Shown here: positions 54,553-64,000 of the stretch, piece after piece
Position numbering within the stretch: the first letter of the stretch is position 1
How the letters are laid out: each line of letters starts with the position of its first letter
From: Coprinellus micaceus
Taxonomy: Eukaryota > Basidiomycota > Agaricomycetes > Agaricales > Psathyrellaceae
Direction: 5' to 3'
DNA length: 64,000 bases
Assembly: GCA_951394405.1 (NCBI GenBank)
Contig: OX596336.1
Location: 3,658,001-3,722,000 of the forward strand
Translations under genes and position numbers: made by a program
Notes under the pieces: generated by a model
What the model saw: only the letters and a program-made list of their open reading frames with translations
Database searches by the model: none
Told to the model about the DNA's origin: nothing

Positions 54553-56829
54553 GTTGAAGGTACGACAGGTGGAGTGCGGGAGAAGAGGAGTTTTGTTGGA
54601 GAGGGATCCAAGTTAATATAGAGGGTCGTTGCTCCTGTGGAGACAGTGGAGGGAGGGAGATGAAGACACCAACAGGAAGAAGGATGGGCGCTATCCTTTT
54701 TATAGCGAGCGCCGGATAGGGAAGTCCATCTCGAGGGACGATGGGTACCGCATGACTCATATGGGACTGCTGTTAATCTCCGGGTTTGGACGGGTCCCAA
54801 GTACTCATATCAGCATCATGGCAGTGAGGCAGTGCACGGGCGCTTATCTCCTGGTGAGTCGCTATCTGATGTCGCAGCAGTCCGGGTCCTGGGACCCACA
54901 AATTGGTCAAAGTGTGGACAGTGTACGCTTTGGAAAACGAGAATTAGGAAAAAAATAAACGAAATTCAAATCCGGTTTGGTGGACTTACAAGGGACGACC
55001 ACAGCTGTTTGAACAGCAAGGAATGGAGCCAGCCCAGCGGGTGCCTCGTGTCAGTGGGCACTGCACGAGACAATTATCCCTGTAGAGGAAGGAATAGGAT
55101 CTCACGGCGGTCCCTTGTCTGCGAGGAGTCAGGTAGAACCTATTGTGAACGCGGTGACGAAGGTGAGCGGCATCCAATAACATGACGCACTTCTTTTGAC
55201 TCACTGGTGTATTTCCTTATCAAATCAGCCATTTCCTTGGATCGTTGTGGATAATAAAGAGCCGCCCGGGATGCCCAGACCTGCGCGCTATTGGGCGTCT
55301 AATAGGAACCAGAGTTATAGACCTCCTATTTCCCGAGTTCGACGGAAAAGGACCGGATATGAGGGCGATTTTCTTCCGCGGAGGAGTCATAGACTGTTTA
55401 ACAGCAATGGAAGGGCCGACGGTAACCGAGAAGGCGAAGAAAGAATGGCGCGGATGGACCTTCACATTGCGATTTGCGGTATCGGAGCACCAAGGGGTTT
55501 GGAGGCGTGGTTAGTCGGACACGCCAGCACTTGCGGAAGACTACACATCTAGAGTCGGGTCTAAGGGGCCCAGCCGATCAATGTCGTCCTATGGTTAAAC
55601 TTGGGTTAAACCATGCGAACGCGGGACGATCCAACACTGAGAGGAGGGCTCAGCTGGCATGTCGAGCTTGCTGACCCTGCAGCGCGTCGCGGGGATAGTG
55701 CGCATTGTCAAGGATCAAGCCAAACCAGCTCTGCAGCCATTTGCAAAGGAACGGGGTCGTCATGTCGTTCAACGAAGGCCAGAGATGGTGTGGAGGGGAG
55801 CTGGATATGTCCCGTCTAGAACCCTCCAAGCATGAGCCTTGCCATAAGGCTCGTAGTGCTGGGCCACAGGAGTCAAAGCGTCCGCGGTTCTCTGTCACGC
55901 GACCCAGCCTCGCAGATGCAAGTTGAATACCACCCTCTCAGGAAGAAGATGTGTTGTGGAACTTGTGGATACTGCCGTCATAGGATGCCTTCCCTTGAAT
56001 TTACCTTCACCTGGGAAGGGGAAGAGAATCGGAGGCCCTACTGGCCATCTGGTGACGACGTTTGGATGCCATCGTCCTGTTTTAAGGTGATTTCGTCGTG
56101 GTGCCTCCACTGTTAAACACCCTCCAAACCCTAAGTGTTACCTTGGTAGATCGAACAAGGCTGTCACAAACTTCGCTGTACTGCCGTTGGCCTGCTAGAA
56201 AGCCCTTCGGAGTAGCTGGTGAGTGGTGTGCACAAGCTCCAAGGCGAGTCGCGGCATTTCGTCGGGTAGCTGAGCTCCTATCCTGATCCCTGAGTCAGTT
56301 CGTCGAGCACGACATCCTCCAACCTGAACGTGAGCTGCTGAGCGAGAACGTCAGATAGGATGATGAGCAAGACGCGGAACGAGGTCACGACGGCGATCAC
56401 GACCCTTGCTTACAACGCCCACACCACCCGACACAGTGCCAAGTCTGAGGAAGGACTGGGCGTCTATTTATGTCGTCGAAGAGGCGGTGACTTCGACGTC
56501 GACGTGCGAGTTGCGGTATCAGACCAGCATTCTTCCTGCGAAGATGTGTGTCAGGGTTACAAGGAAAGACATAAATACAGAACGAGTTCTGCTGAGTTCT
56601 GTCGAGCTCACCGTCCTTTCCCCCTTGCTCGTCGTCATCCGCACCCGGCGCAGAAGCATGATGGACGTTGGAAGCGCGTGCCAAGCGTGTCGGTGTGATA
56701 AAATGGGAACGCGTGATTGGCTGGACCGGGGCACGGGATTTCTAATCGACATTGTCAGTGCGGGGATGGCGCTCGGACCTTTATAACGACGACCTCGACG
56801 ACCACCGCTCCTGACCTCTCCTCATCGCC
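54553..56829. other. Long intergenic region
   Basis: 2.3 kb with several open stretches on both strands (for example 55196-55552 and 56406-56786), none with recognisable motifs or good splice continuity. It may hold decayed repeats or a gene I cannot recognise. The right end is the CCP1 promoter. Confidence 0.4.
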
Positions 56830-58326
56830 ATGAACGTCCTCCGCAGCTCCCTGCGCACCGCCGCCCCGCTTCGACGCGCTGCTCGCGCCGTCCCCAAGAC
56901 CACCTCCTCTCCCTTCCGCGCGTCTGGAAACGCCGGTCGCAAGTACTCGACTGCCCCTCCCCCTCCTGAAGGCAAGTCGTCGAGCACCACCCTCCTCCTC
57001 GGTATCGCTGCCGCTGGTGCTGCCGGTGCCGCCTGGTACTTCTTCACCGACTCTGGCGAGAATACTGTTAAGTCGGGTGTACAACGCGCCAAGGTCGCTA
57101 CCAACTTTGTTCCCACCAAGGAGGACTACCTCAAGGTTTGTCGGCTTAAAACATGGCTATATGCTCTCAAATAGCTGATATTACGGGTGTAGGTCTACCA
57201 GAGGGTTGCTGAACTCGTCGCTGACTCTGGCGAGTACGATGGTGAGCTAAATTTCCTCGGATGTATACGTGTCAGGTTATCCAACCCCGGGTTCTTTCAG
57301 ATGGTTCGTATGGCCCTGTCCTCCTCCGACTCGCCTGGCACTCGGCTGGTACCTACGATAAGGAGACTGGAACCGGTGGAAGGTACGTCGACGCACTATA
57401 GATAAGGATTATCAGACTCTGACTGCCGAGTTTAGCAACTATGCCACCATGCGATTCGCCCCCGAGTCTCTTCACGGCGCTAACGCTGGTCTCAATGTTG
57501 CCCGTGGCTTGATGGACAAGGTCAAGGAGGAGTTCCCCTGGATCTCCTACGGTGACCTCTGGACCCTTGGCGGCGTCGCTGCCATCCAGGTTCGTGCCCC
57601 TTGTCGTCGCGTCTAATTACCCATCCGCTAATCATCCGTGTAGGAAATGGGCGGCCCCAAGATCCCCTGGCGTCCTGGCCGTATCGACGGTATCGAGACC
57701 CAGGCCACTCCCGATGGTCGTCTCCCCGACGCTAGCCAGGGTGCCGACCACCTCCGCAACATCTTCTATCGCATGGGGTGAGTAATCCGCCTTTTCTCCG
57801 TTTTCGCGCAATTTCGGAAGCTGATGCCGTATATGCGTACGTGCTTTTAGCTTCAACGACCAGGAAATCGTCGCCCTCTCCGGTGCTCACGCCCTTGGCC
57901 GATGCCACCGCGACCGCTCTGGATTCGATGGTCCCTGGACCTTCTCTCCCACCACTGTGACGAACGACTACTTCAAGTTGTTGTTCGATGAGAAGTGGGT
58001 GTGGAAGAAGTGGGAGGGGCCTAAGCAACTTGAGGATAAGAAGACGAAGACCTTGATGATGCTCCCTACCGACTACGTCCTCACCACGGACAAGAGCTTC
58101 AAGAAGCATGCTAAGGCGTATGCCCAGGATCAGGACTTGTGGTTCAAGGAGTGAGCAGTCCTTCAAATTCCCTTTCTTGTTGTGGTGCTAATGCTCTGAC
58201 CCCTCCAGCTTCTCCAACGCTGTTGCCACGCTCTTCGAGCTCGGTGTCCCCACCGAGCAGTTTGTCACTAAGGAGCCTTGGATCCTCCCTACTGTCGACG
58301 AACAGGCCGAGACCAAGAAGGATTAG
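56830..58326 (+). CDS. CCP1: Cytochrome c peroxidase, mitochondrial, about 380 aa
   Basis: Reduces hydrogen peroxide with electrons from cytochrome c in the intermembrane space. Seven exons, 56830-57135, 57193-57241, 57301-57382, 57436-57589, 57644-57777, 57851-58150 and 58209-58326, keep frame. The N-terminus is an Arg/Ala-rich matrix-targeting presequence ([20 protein letters not shown]) followed by a hydrophobic sorting segment ([20 protein letters not shown]), the bipartite signal typical of this enzyme. The distal site is [11 protein letters not shown] (Arg about 128, Trp about 131, His about 132) and the proximal haem ligand is His about 255 in [13 protein letters not shown]. The product's usual [10 protein letters not shown] and [12 protein letters not shown] stretches are present. 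Confidence 0.95.
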
Positions 58327-58743
58327 TTTCCCTCCACGTCCCATCTAGAGTCTAGAGCCACTTTGTATATTGCATTCACTTCGCGTTGTTACCATGTACT
58401 TTCCATTATACCTTGTATTATCCTCGCTTTCCTTCCATCTCTCCTCGGCCGGGACTGTTCTCAGTCCATCTGTACAGCGCTTTTTCAACCCTTAGTTCGA
58501 GACGTAGAGCTAGAATTAGAAAGCTTGAACGACACTTTCGAGATAGAAAATGTGCTGGGTTGTTGCCACGCTCTGATACTCAGGCTCCTGAGTCTCCCTC
58601 CCCTTGTCAACTGGCAGCAACTAGCCGGAAGGTCGCTGTTGTGCGTAAGATAGGGGCAAATGATGTCATCAGCCAGGATATGGCTCGAGCGATTGCTATT
58701 CCGCGCTTTGTTTCCGACTTCCAACACGTCAATACCCGCGAAG
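58327..58743. other. Intergenic between CCP1 and aldo/keto reductase
   Basis: CCP1 3' flank and reductase promoter. Nothing else seen. Confidence 0.5.
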
Positions 58744-59828
58744 ATGAGCACTTCGCGATTACCCAATATCATCTACGGGACTGCGTGGTAAGTCTTCACG
58801 CAAACCGTCTACGCATTTGTACCACCTGGGCGCTTATCTTCGGCTAACAGGAAGAAGGAACGAACGGCCTCTTTGGTTGTCACTGCCGTCCTGCAAGGGT
58901 TCCGAGCGATAGACACTGGTAAGCTGAACGAATGCTATAACTCAACGGAACTGACCGTGGGGGGTGTAACTAGCGTGCCAGCCGAAACACTACCGGCAAG
59001 CTATCCCGTTGCCTCTCGCTTACCGAGCGAGCTGACCACTGCTTCTCGATCAGCGAGGACCTCGTTGGGGAGGGCCTACAGGATCTCTACGACAAACATG
59101 GCATTAAGCGGGAGGATCTCTACATCCAAACGAAGTTCACGCCAATCAGCGGGCAGGATGCCTCCCAACCCATCCCATACGACCCCAAAACCTCGATCGA
59201 AGATCAACTCGTCTCCTCGCTCTCCGCTTCACTGAAGCACCTGCGTACCGACTACCTCGACGCATACCTCTTGCACTCCCCTTTCCCCGGCCCGGTTTCC
59301 AATACGCTGAAAGCGTGGAGGGTCTTGGCGAGGTTCCAGGATGAGAAGAAGGTGAGGATGATTGGGGTGTGCAATACGTACGATCCGAGGGTTCTGGAGT
59401 CTTTGAGCGAGGAGAGGAAGGTGCAGGTTGTGCAAAATCGGTGGTATGAGGGGAATAATTGGGATAAGGAGGTCGTGGGGTGGTGTAAAAAGAATGGTGC
59501 GATGTACCAGTACGTGACGATTTCCCCCATTGCCTTACTTGACTTAAAATCCGACGCTAATGGAAATGTGGACTCCATAAGGTCATTTTGGACATTGTCG
59601 GGTTCCACAAACCTCCTCGCGCATGAGCCACTCATGAGCATCGCGAAAGTGAACAAAATCACCCCCGAGCAGACTCTCTTCAAGTTTGCGCGAATTAACG
59701 GGGTTGTCCCTCTTACAGGGACGACGAGCGTCGACCATATGAAGCACGACTTAGAGGTGGAGGGCATCGAGTTCAACCAGAACGAGGCGAACGACGAGGT
59801 GGCCGAGATTGCGAGTATGATCGCCTGA
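58744..59828 (+). CDS. Aldo/keto reductase, about 282 aa
   Basis: NADPH-dependent oxidoreductase of the aldo/keto reductase superfamily; the substrate is not predictable. Exons 58744-58787, 58851-58918, 58974-59007, 59054-59509 and 59582-59828 keep one frame. The start MSTSRLPNIIYGTAW is short and typical. Catalytic tetrad candidates are Asp in RAIDTA, Tyr in CQPKHY, Lys in YIQTKFTP and His in YLLHSPFPGP. The barrel continues with RMIGVCNTYDP and NRWYEGNNWDKEV. The C-terminus has the cofactor-binding loop region (VPLTGTTSVDHMKHD). Three small exons at the 5' end are needed to recover the conserved motifs, and one donor is GTTGCC. Confidence 0.87.
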
Positions 59829-60015
59829 GCTTATGACGGAGGAGCATATCAGTGTGCGGCTGCCAACCCTTGGGGGTATACTACAAGTACATTCTAAGTA
59901 TCCGCGACGGGCTGAAACTTAGGCCAGCGGGAACTAGGTTCTGTGCGAGGTCCCACAGCAACACCTTTCCCTGTTGAAGGTATCATGGCCTGTTGGAAGG
60001 AAAGCGGAGTCGTCT

Positions 60016-62770
60016 CTAGTCTGAATAGTACTGCACCGTTACGACTGGGACCGCACTGTCGTTGTCTCTTTTTCGGGCGAATAGGCCATCAAAAAGCGGA
60101 CGTTCCTGGTGTATCGTCGTGCAATGAACCCTTTGGAGTTTTTTGAGGTTCCTGCGGGTCGTCCATCGTCAGTATGTGCTCATCAGGGAGGTCCAGCCAT
60201 GATGCATGATGTATAGGTGTCTCGCGACTACTCACCAATCCAAGGAATCCCCAGTCGTCGTTGTTACGCGGATGGGACGGTTGCCGATTTCGTCGATGAG
60301 TTTCTTGTATGTCATGGATTTGAGCCCATATTTGTCTTTTGGTTCCTTTAGCACCTCGAGTAAGGTTTCAGTGAACTTCCCTCCTTGCCCATCAGATGCC
60401 TCGAGCGCTTGTTGGTCGGGGGCAGCAGCAGCAAGTAGGACATGAGAAGGGTGCCCGGTCAAGATGTCTATATACAAATAGAACGTCGGGAATACGCTTA
60501 TGTCAGGAGGGAAGGCAGCCGCACCTCTAGCTTTGGTCTGCGAGACCTTGCTGACGCCTGTGGCCGCTGTAGATTGCTGCCTTGGAGCTGGCCTTGTCGA
60601 ACCCCCATTTGTGGGCGGTGACCCAGGGTTGGAGGCTGTGGCCCCAAGATCGAGCGATGTATCCCCCCCTGACATTGAAGGGACGGCGGCGTTCGTAGCT
60701 ATAGATTCCTCTTGCGATTTAGTTGTAGGCGTTCGGTTTCCTAAAGGCTCTGGGGACGGAGAACGAAGGGCCATTGCCCCTGCATGACAAGTGTCCAGGA
60801 TTAAAACCTATAATTGTCAAGGTTCAGGCCCCCGGGGTCGCAGTACAATGTTGGTGACTTACAATGTTCTCTGTTTTCTCATTCCCTATGTGCCGCAACA
60901 TTTCGACTATGTCGCCGTACTTGAGCATGTTGCTCTCGGGGCCGGGGTGCTTGCTCACGTAGTTGGGATGGGACGGCACGAGGTATGTGCAGTTGTCCAA
61001 CGAGGATACCCAACTGTGTCCGGCATAATAAATAACAATCGGTGCATCCTTTGCCACCGACGTTCTGCGACTCAACTCTTTGAGCTCGTTGACGATGCGC
61101 TCCTTTGTCGCATCAGAGTCGCGGAGAGTGTGAATCTGATGGCCCGGAACATGAAGCGTCTCCTCCAGGTAGGCCCCCATGTTGTCCGCGTCGTTCACTG
61201 CTCCGTTGAGGTCACCTAGCTCCTCTGGTAAGTCCCACGTCCCGTATTTGTCGATCCCAATCACCAGAGCATGCATGTCGTCCGCCGTGAGGGAATTCAG
61301 CGACCACCCTATCCCGTACGAGCATTTCGCATTGTCCCGCGCTGACTCGTCCCCTCCCTCTTTGGACACCTTCTCCAGAACTATCGGGGATCGGGGGTCA
61401 TCCCAGTCCGGATTGTGCGCCCATATCGCGATCCGTACCAGGGCTAGTAGGACCTCCAATACCATCCACCATACGGGCCCGGCCCAGGCGTCGGAGCTGC
61501 GATTAACCTGAACGAGGCTGAAGCAGAGGACATATCCATACACGATGCAGCCAACGCCAATGAGAAGCAAGAGTTGTACGGCTCCAAGGCCGAGAGTTGT
61601 GAGGAGGTGGGCTATCCACAGGGCAAGGCGTGGAGTCCCTATCTCGTCGAGGTGCGCAGGGGTTTCTTGTGGAGCCCCCACCGCGTTTACGGACACACGC
61701 GTTTCTTGTGGAGTGCCCGTGTGGTCCCCGGAGTGGGATGGGCTATCTGGGGCCCCTTCCCTGTCTATAGGCTCAGATGTTCCTTCTTCAGCATCGTTGA
61801 AATCTCTCGTGGAGGCTCGATGGCTAGCGCGGGTGTGTGGCTGGGCAGTGGGTGCCGCGGTGGTGCCTGCCTCGCCATCGGCCGTTGGCTGAGCAGGCGC
61901 CGCGGTGGAGCGTTCCTTGCCTTCGAATTTGAAGGAACGCAGCCGATGTATTTTATTCAGAAACATTGCCGCGTCGCGCACTGTAAGCTCTGGGCTTTGA
62001 GCTGGTCCACCCTTGGGTTGAGAGTCGAGCCACTGTCGGAGTTGGGCAAAGACACTTTTGGAGCGCTGGTTCGGGTCCCAGAACGATGGCAAAGACGTTC
62101 CGGCGTCCTTGAGGTAGGCGTCTGCGGCGAGGAATCGAAGCCTGTGATATGCTTCGTCGAGAAGCCGAAGTTGGAACAGAAATTGAACGCTTACGGCCAC
62201 GATGGCCGTGCCGAAGATACGGAGGAGAGGGGCGAGCCATGTTTCGTGAAAGGGTCGATCGGGGAGGGAATAAGTGAAGAGTGGGATGTATGGAATTATT
62301 CCAAGCGTGCTGAGGACTGCTGTCCAAAAGACGAGGCGGACGTTCCACCAGAGGAGGTCTGGCGACAGCAAATTTATATCAACGGATCGCACCTTCTTCT
62401 TGGAAAGAAGTATGCGAAGCCTGTCCTCAGCAACATGGAGATGGTGCTTCCGTTCGTTAACATGGAGTAACAGGGTCCCGAGGCCGGTCGGCTGGAGCCC
62501 GGCGTTCTTCAGATGTGTTGGCCCATGGAAGCGGACGAAGGGCCAGTCGATGCTCGCCAACAATGCGATTACCCCTGCCATCGCAACGCCGAGGCTCCCA
62601 AAAATCGTCATCGGAGTGGCGGCTGGGTACAGCAACCCATTATCAAGCGCTGCTGCGACGTGGCTCTCACACAACCCCGTCGTTATCAGTGGCAAGAAGG
62701 GAGCGACTTCCTGGATGGCGTGGACAATCAAACTGTTTGCTGAAGTCGGAACGAGTTGTGAGAGATCCAT
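60016..62770 (-). CDS. Membrane caspase-like protein 5, about 852 aa
   Basis: Exons 60863-62770, 60525-60807, 60236-60467 and 60016-60151 join in frame at the same places as genes 2-4. The start is ATG in MDLSQLVPTSANSLIVHAIQ. Hydrophobic segments include GLLYPAATPMTIFGSLGVAM, LVFWTAVLSTLGIIPYIPLF, a segment near IVAVSVQFLFQL, LLIGVGCIVYGYVLCFSLVQ and VWWMVLEVLLALVRIA. It keeps SFWDPNQRSKS. The caspase part starts near YGIGWSLNSLTADDMHALVI. Catalytic His is in YYAGHSWVSS and Cys in LILDTCHAGAMA, with Thr for the usual Ser before Cys. The linker is Ser/Thr/Ala-rich, and the p10-like unit has HPSHVLLAAAAPDQQALEA and RPLFDGLF. The most diverged of the four copies that keep the dyad. Confidence 0.8.
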
Positions 62771-64000
62771 GGGGTTGGGTGAAGTCGAACTGCCAAGGTT
62801 CGCAGCAAAGAGGTGACCGAGCGAGAACTTTCAGCTCGCCAAAGCTTGCAGGATGCCGCGCTTATATCTGTAGGAAATGATTATTGTGATGAACCCAAAC
62901 CGCGCACTGAACGGTGGTACACACCTGCTGCAGGGAATTCGGGAGAGGGTGAGATCAAGATGGCGCGCCGATCGAGGGAATGAGGAGTGCGTCTACTTCC
63001 ACTCGTTTTATCATCGACGTGGCCAAACCTCAAGGGCACTGAGCGGCTGTAATGGCCGAAAAGGGGACAGGCCTGGCGTTGGACCTTTCCGTTACTGTTG
63101 GACCCGTGCGGAGATGTCAAGTATGGCGACATGGGCGCCTAATTATTTTCAACACAGCCCCACGGTGCACATTCCACCCCGTGGCTTGTGCGGCCCCCCT
63201 TAATAGCAGCGTTGAGGAAATGGGGCATACATAACCATCTAATAGACATATATGAAGCGACACCTAGCCTGCACCACGGGAGAAGAAGTGCTTGCCTAGA
63301 AGGCTTCCATTTATCCCAGCTAAGAGGCGTCGTAAGCGCCAGGGCTCAAAGAGCTATATAACGCTTAATTAAAAACCCTAGGATAGAGAGTGCGTCGCGC
63401 AATTCTCCCCCCATTTCATCATACCTTGGGTGTGACGTGGGCTTACCCGCTGGGCGCTTATCCCGTGTAGAACGATAAGGCACTCGGAATAACCCGGGGT
63501 GCCAGGGGGGATAATCATAAGGACCCGACGGTCAATTTTAGGGGTCCAGGGGAGCAATGTGGCTTTGAAATGAGCGCCACACGATGAAGACTCGGGGCTT
63601 GCAACCTGGGGCTGAACATAAGAATGGGAGGCAGGGAAAATAAGTGGGAGGGGTTATGGGCGATAAACACTCGAAACGGACATAGGAGTTGACGACCTGC
63701 CATGGAGATTAGTGGACATTTCTAACGCCACCATAACAGCAGCGGTGGGCGCGACCGCCACTCAGCGCTTAACACGCGGGTCTTGCGGAGTGTCCATGGA
63801 ACGACAGGGAGATTGGCGCTAGACCCCGTTTGTAAGAGTAAGATGTACGACGCCAGGGCTCCACATCCATGCCAGTTCATGATCACGGCCGACATGTGCA
63901 TACCTTGTCGATGAACAAGTAAAGATGCTCCCGTGTTTTCTTCTCCGCAGCACCAGCAGAGCCCTATGCGTATTGCGCTGACGGTAGTAGGATGTCCAAA
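62771..64000. other. Intergenic, right end of window
   Basis: Promoter of caspase-like gene 5 (minus-strand GATATAAGC at about 62860-62868 is a TATA candidate). No gene, RNA or repeat recognised in the remaining 1.1 kb. Confidence 0.45.

Noticed and set aside
54553..56829. One or more genes in the long spacer before CCP1
   Set aside because: Several short open stretches on both strands, but no motif, no consistent splice joins and no shared codon bias.

Overview
The window is nuclear DNA of a filamentous basidiomycete, most likely an Agaricomycete. Genes are dense, on both strands, and broken by many 47-85 nt GT-AG introns. The gene families fit: a Plavaka-type (KDZ superfamily) transposase, a DUF6699-like protein, a two-domain cupredoxin, and large caspase-like proteins. 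I cannot name genus or species from sequence alone.

Layout. 1-1835: a repeat-rich partial gene (minus) and a small coiled-coil-like gene (plus). 1844-8364: a hAT-like MITE split by a complete 6,208-bp Ty1/copia retrotransposon. 9249-11652 (minus): the first of five paralogous membrane caspase-like genes. 12189-19739: core cellular genes, namely an RNase P subunit (Rpr2), an MBIP-like coiled-coil protein, a secreted cupredoxin and sphingosine-1-phosphate lyase. 21047-21914: tRNA-Asn followed by a 733-bp MITE. 23254-26377: an alpha-arrestin. 26595-26978: a Tourist-like MITE. 27798-38429: three tandem membrane caspase-like genes. 39452-40141: a hypothetical gene. About 40597-53459: a putative KDZ/Plavaka transposon with a divergent passenger gene and a transposase gene, the latter carrying a second complete copia element exactly at an intron 5' splice site. 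53806-59828: a DUF6699-like gene, cytochrome c peroxidase and an aldo/keto reductase. 60016-62770 (minus): the fifth caspase-like gene. 62771-64000: nothing recognised.

The most interesting content is the caspase-like family. All five predicted proteins share a multi-pass membrane N-terminal half, a caspase (C14) p20-like unit ending in D-[ST]-C-H-A-G, a long Ser/Pro-rich linker carried on its own exon, and a p10-like unit. Introns fall at the same places, so the family grew by DNA duplication. Three copies stand head-to-tail with duplicated upstream DNA. One copy has lost both residues of the catalytic dyad yet keeps an open, spliceable frame, as expected for a pseudoprotease partner or regulator. 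Programmed cell death or allorecognition is a plausible role but only inference.

Mobile DNA shows several generations: two MITE families with 8-bp target duplications, a Harbinger-type MITE with TTA duplications, a KDZ element, and two young copia elements with identical LTR pairs, both nested in older DNA transposons.

Exon joins given below were made by hand from GT-AG signals, frame and family similarity. No transcript data were available.
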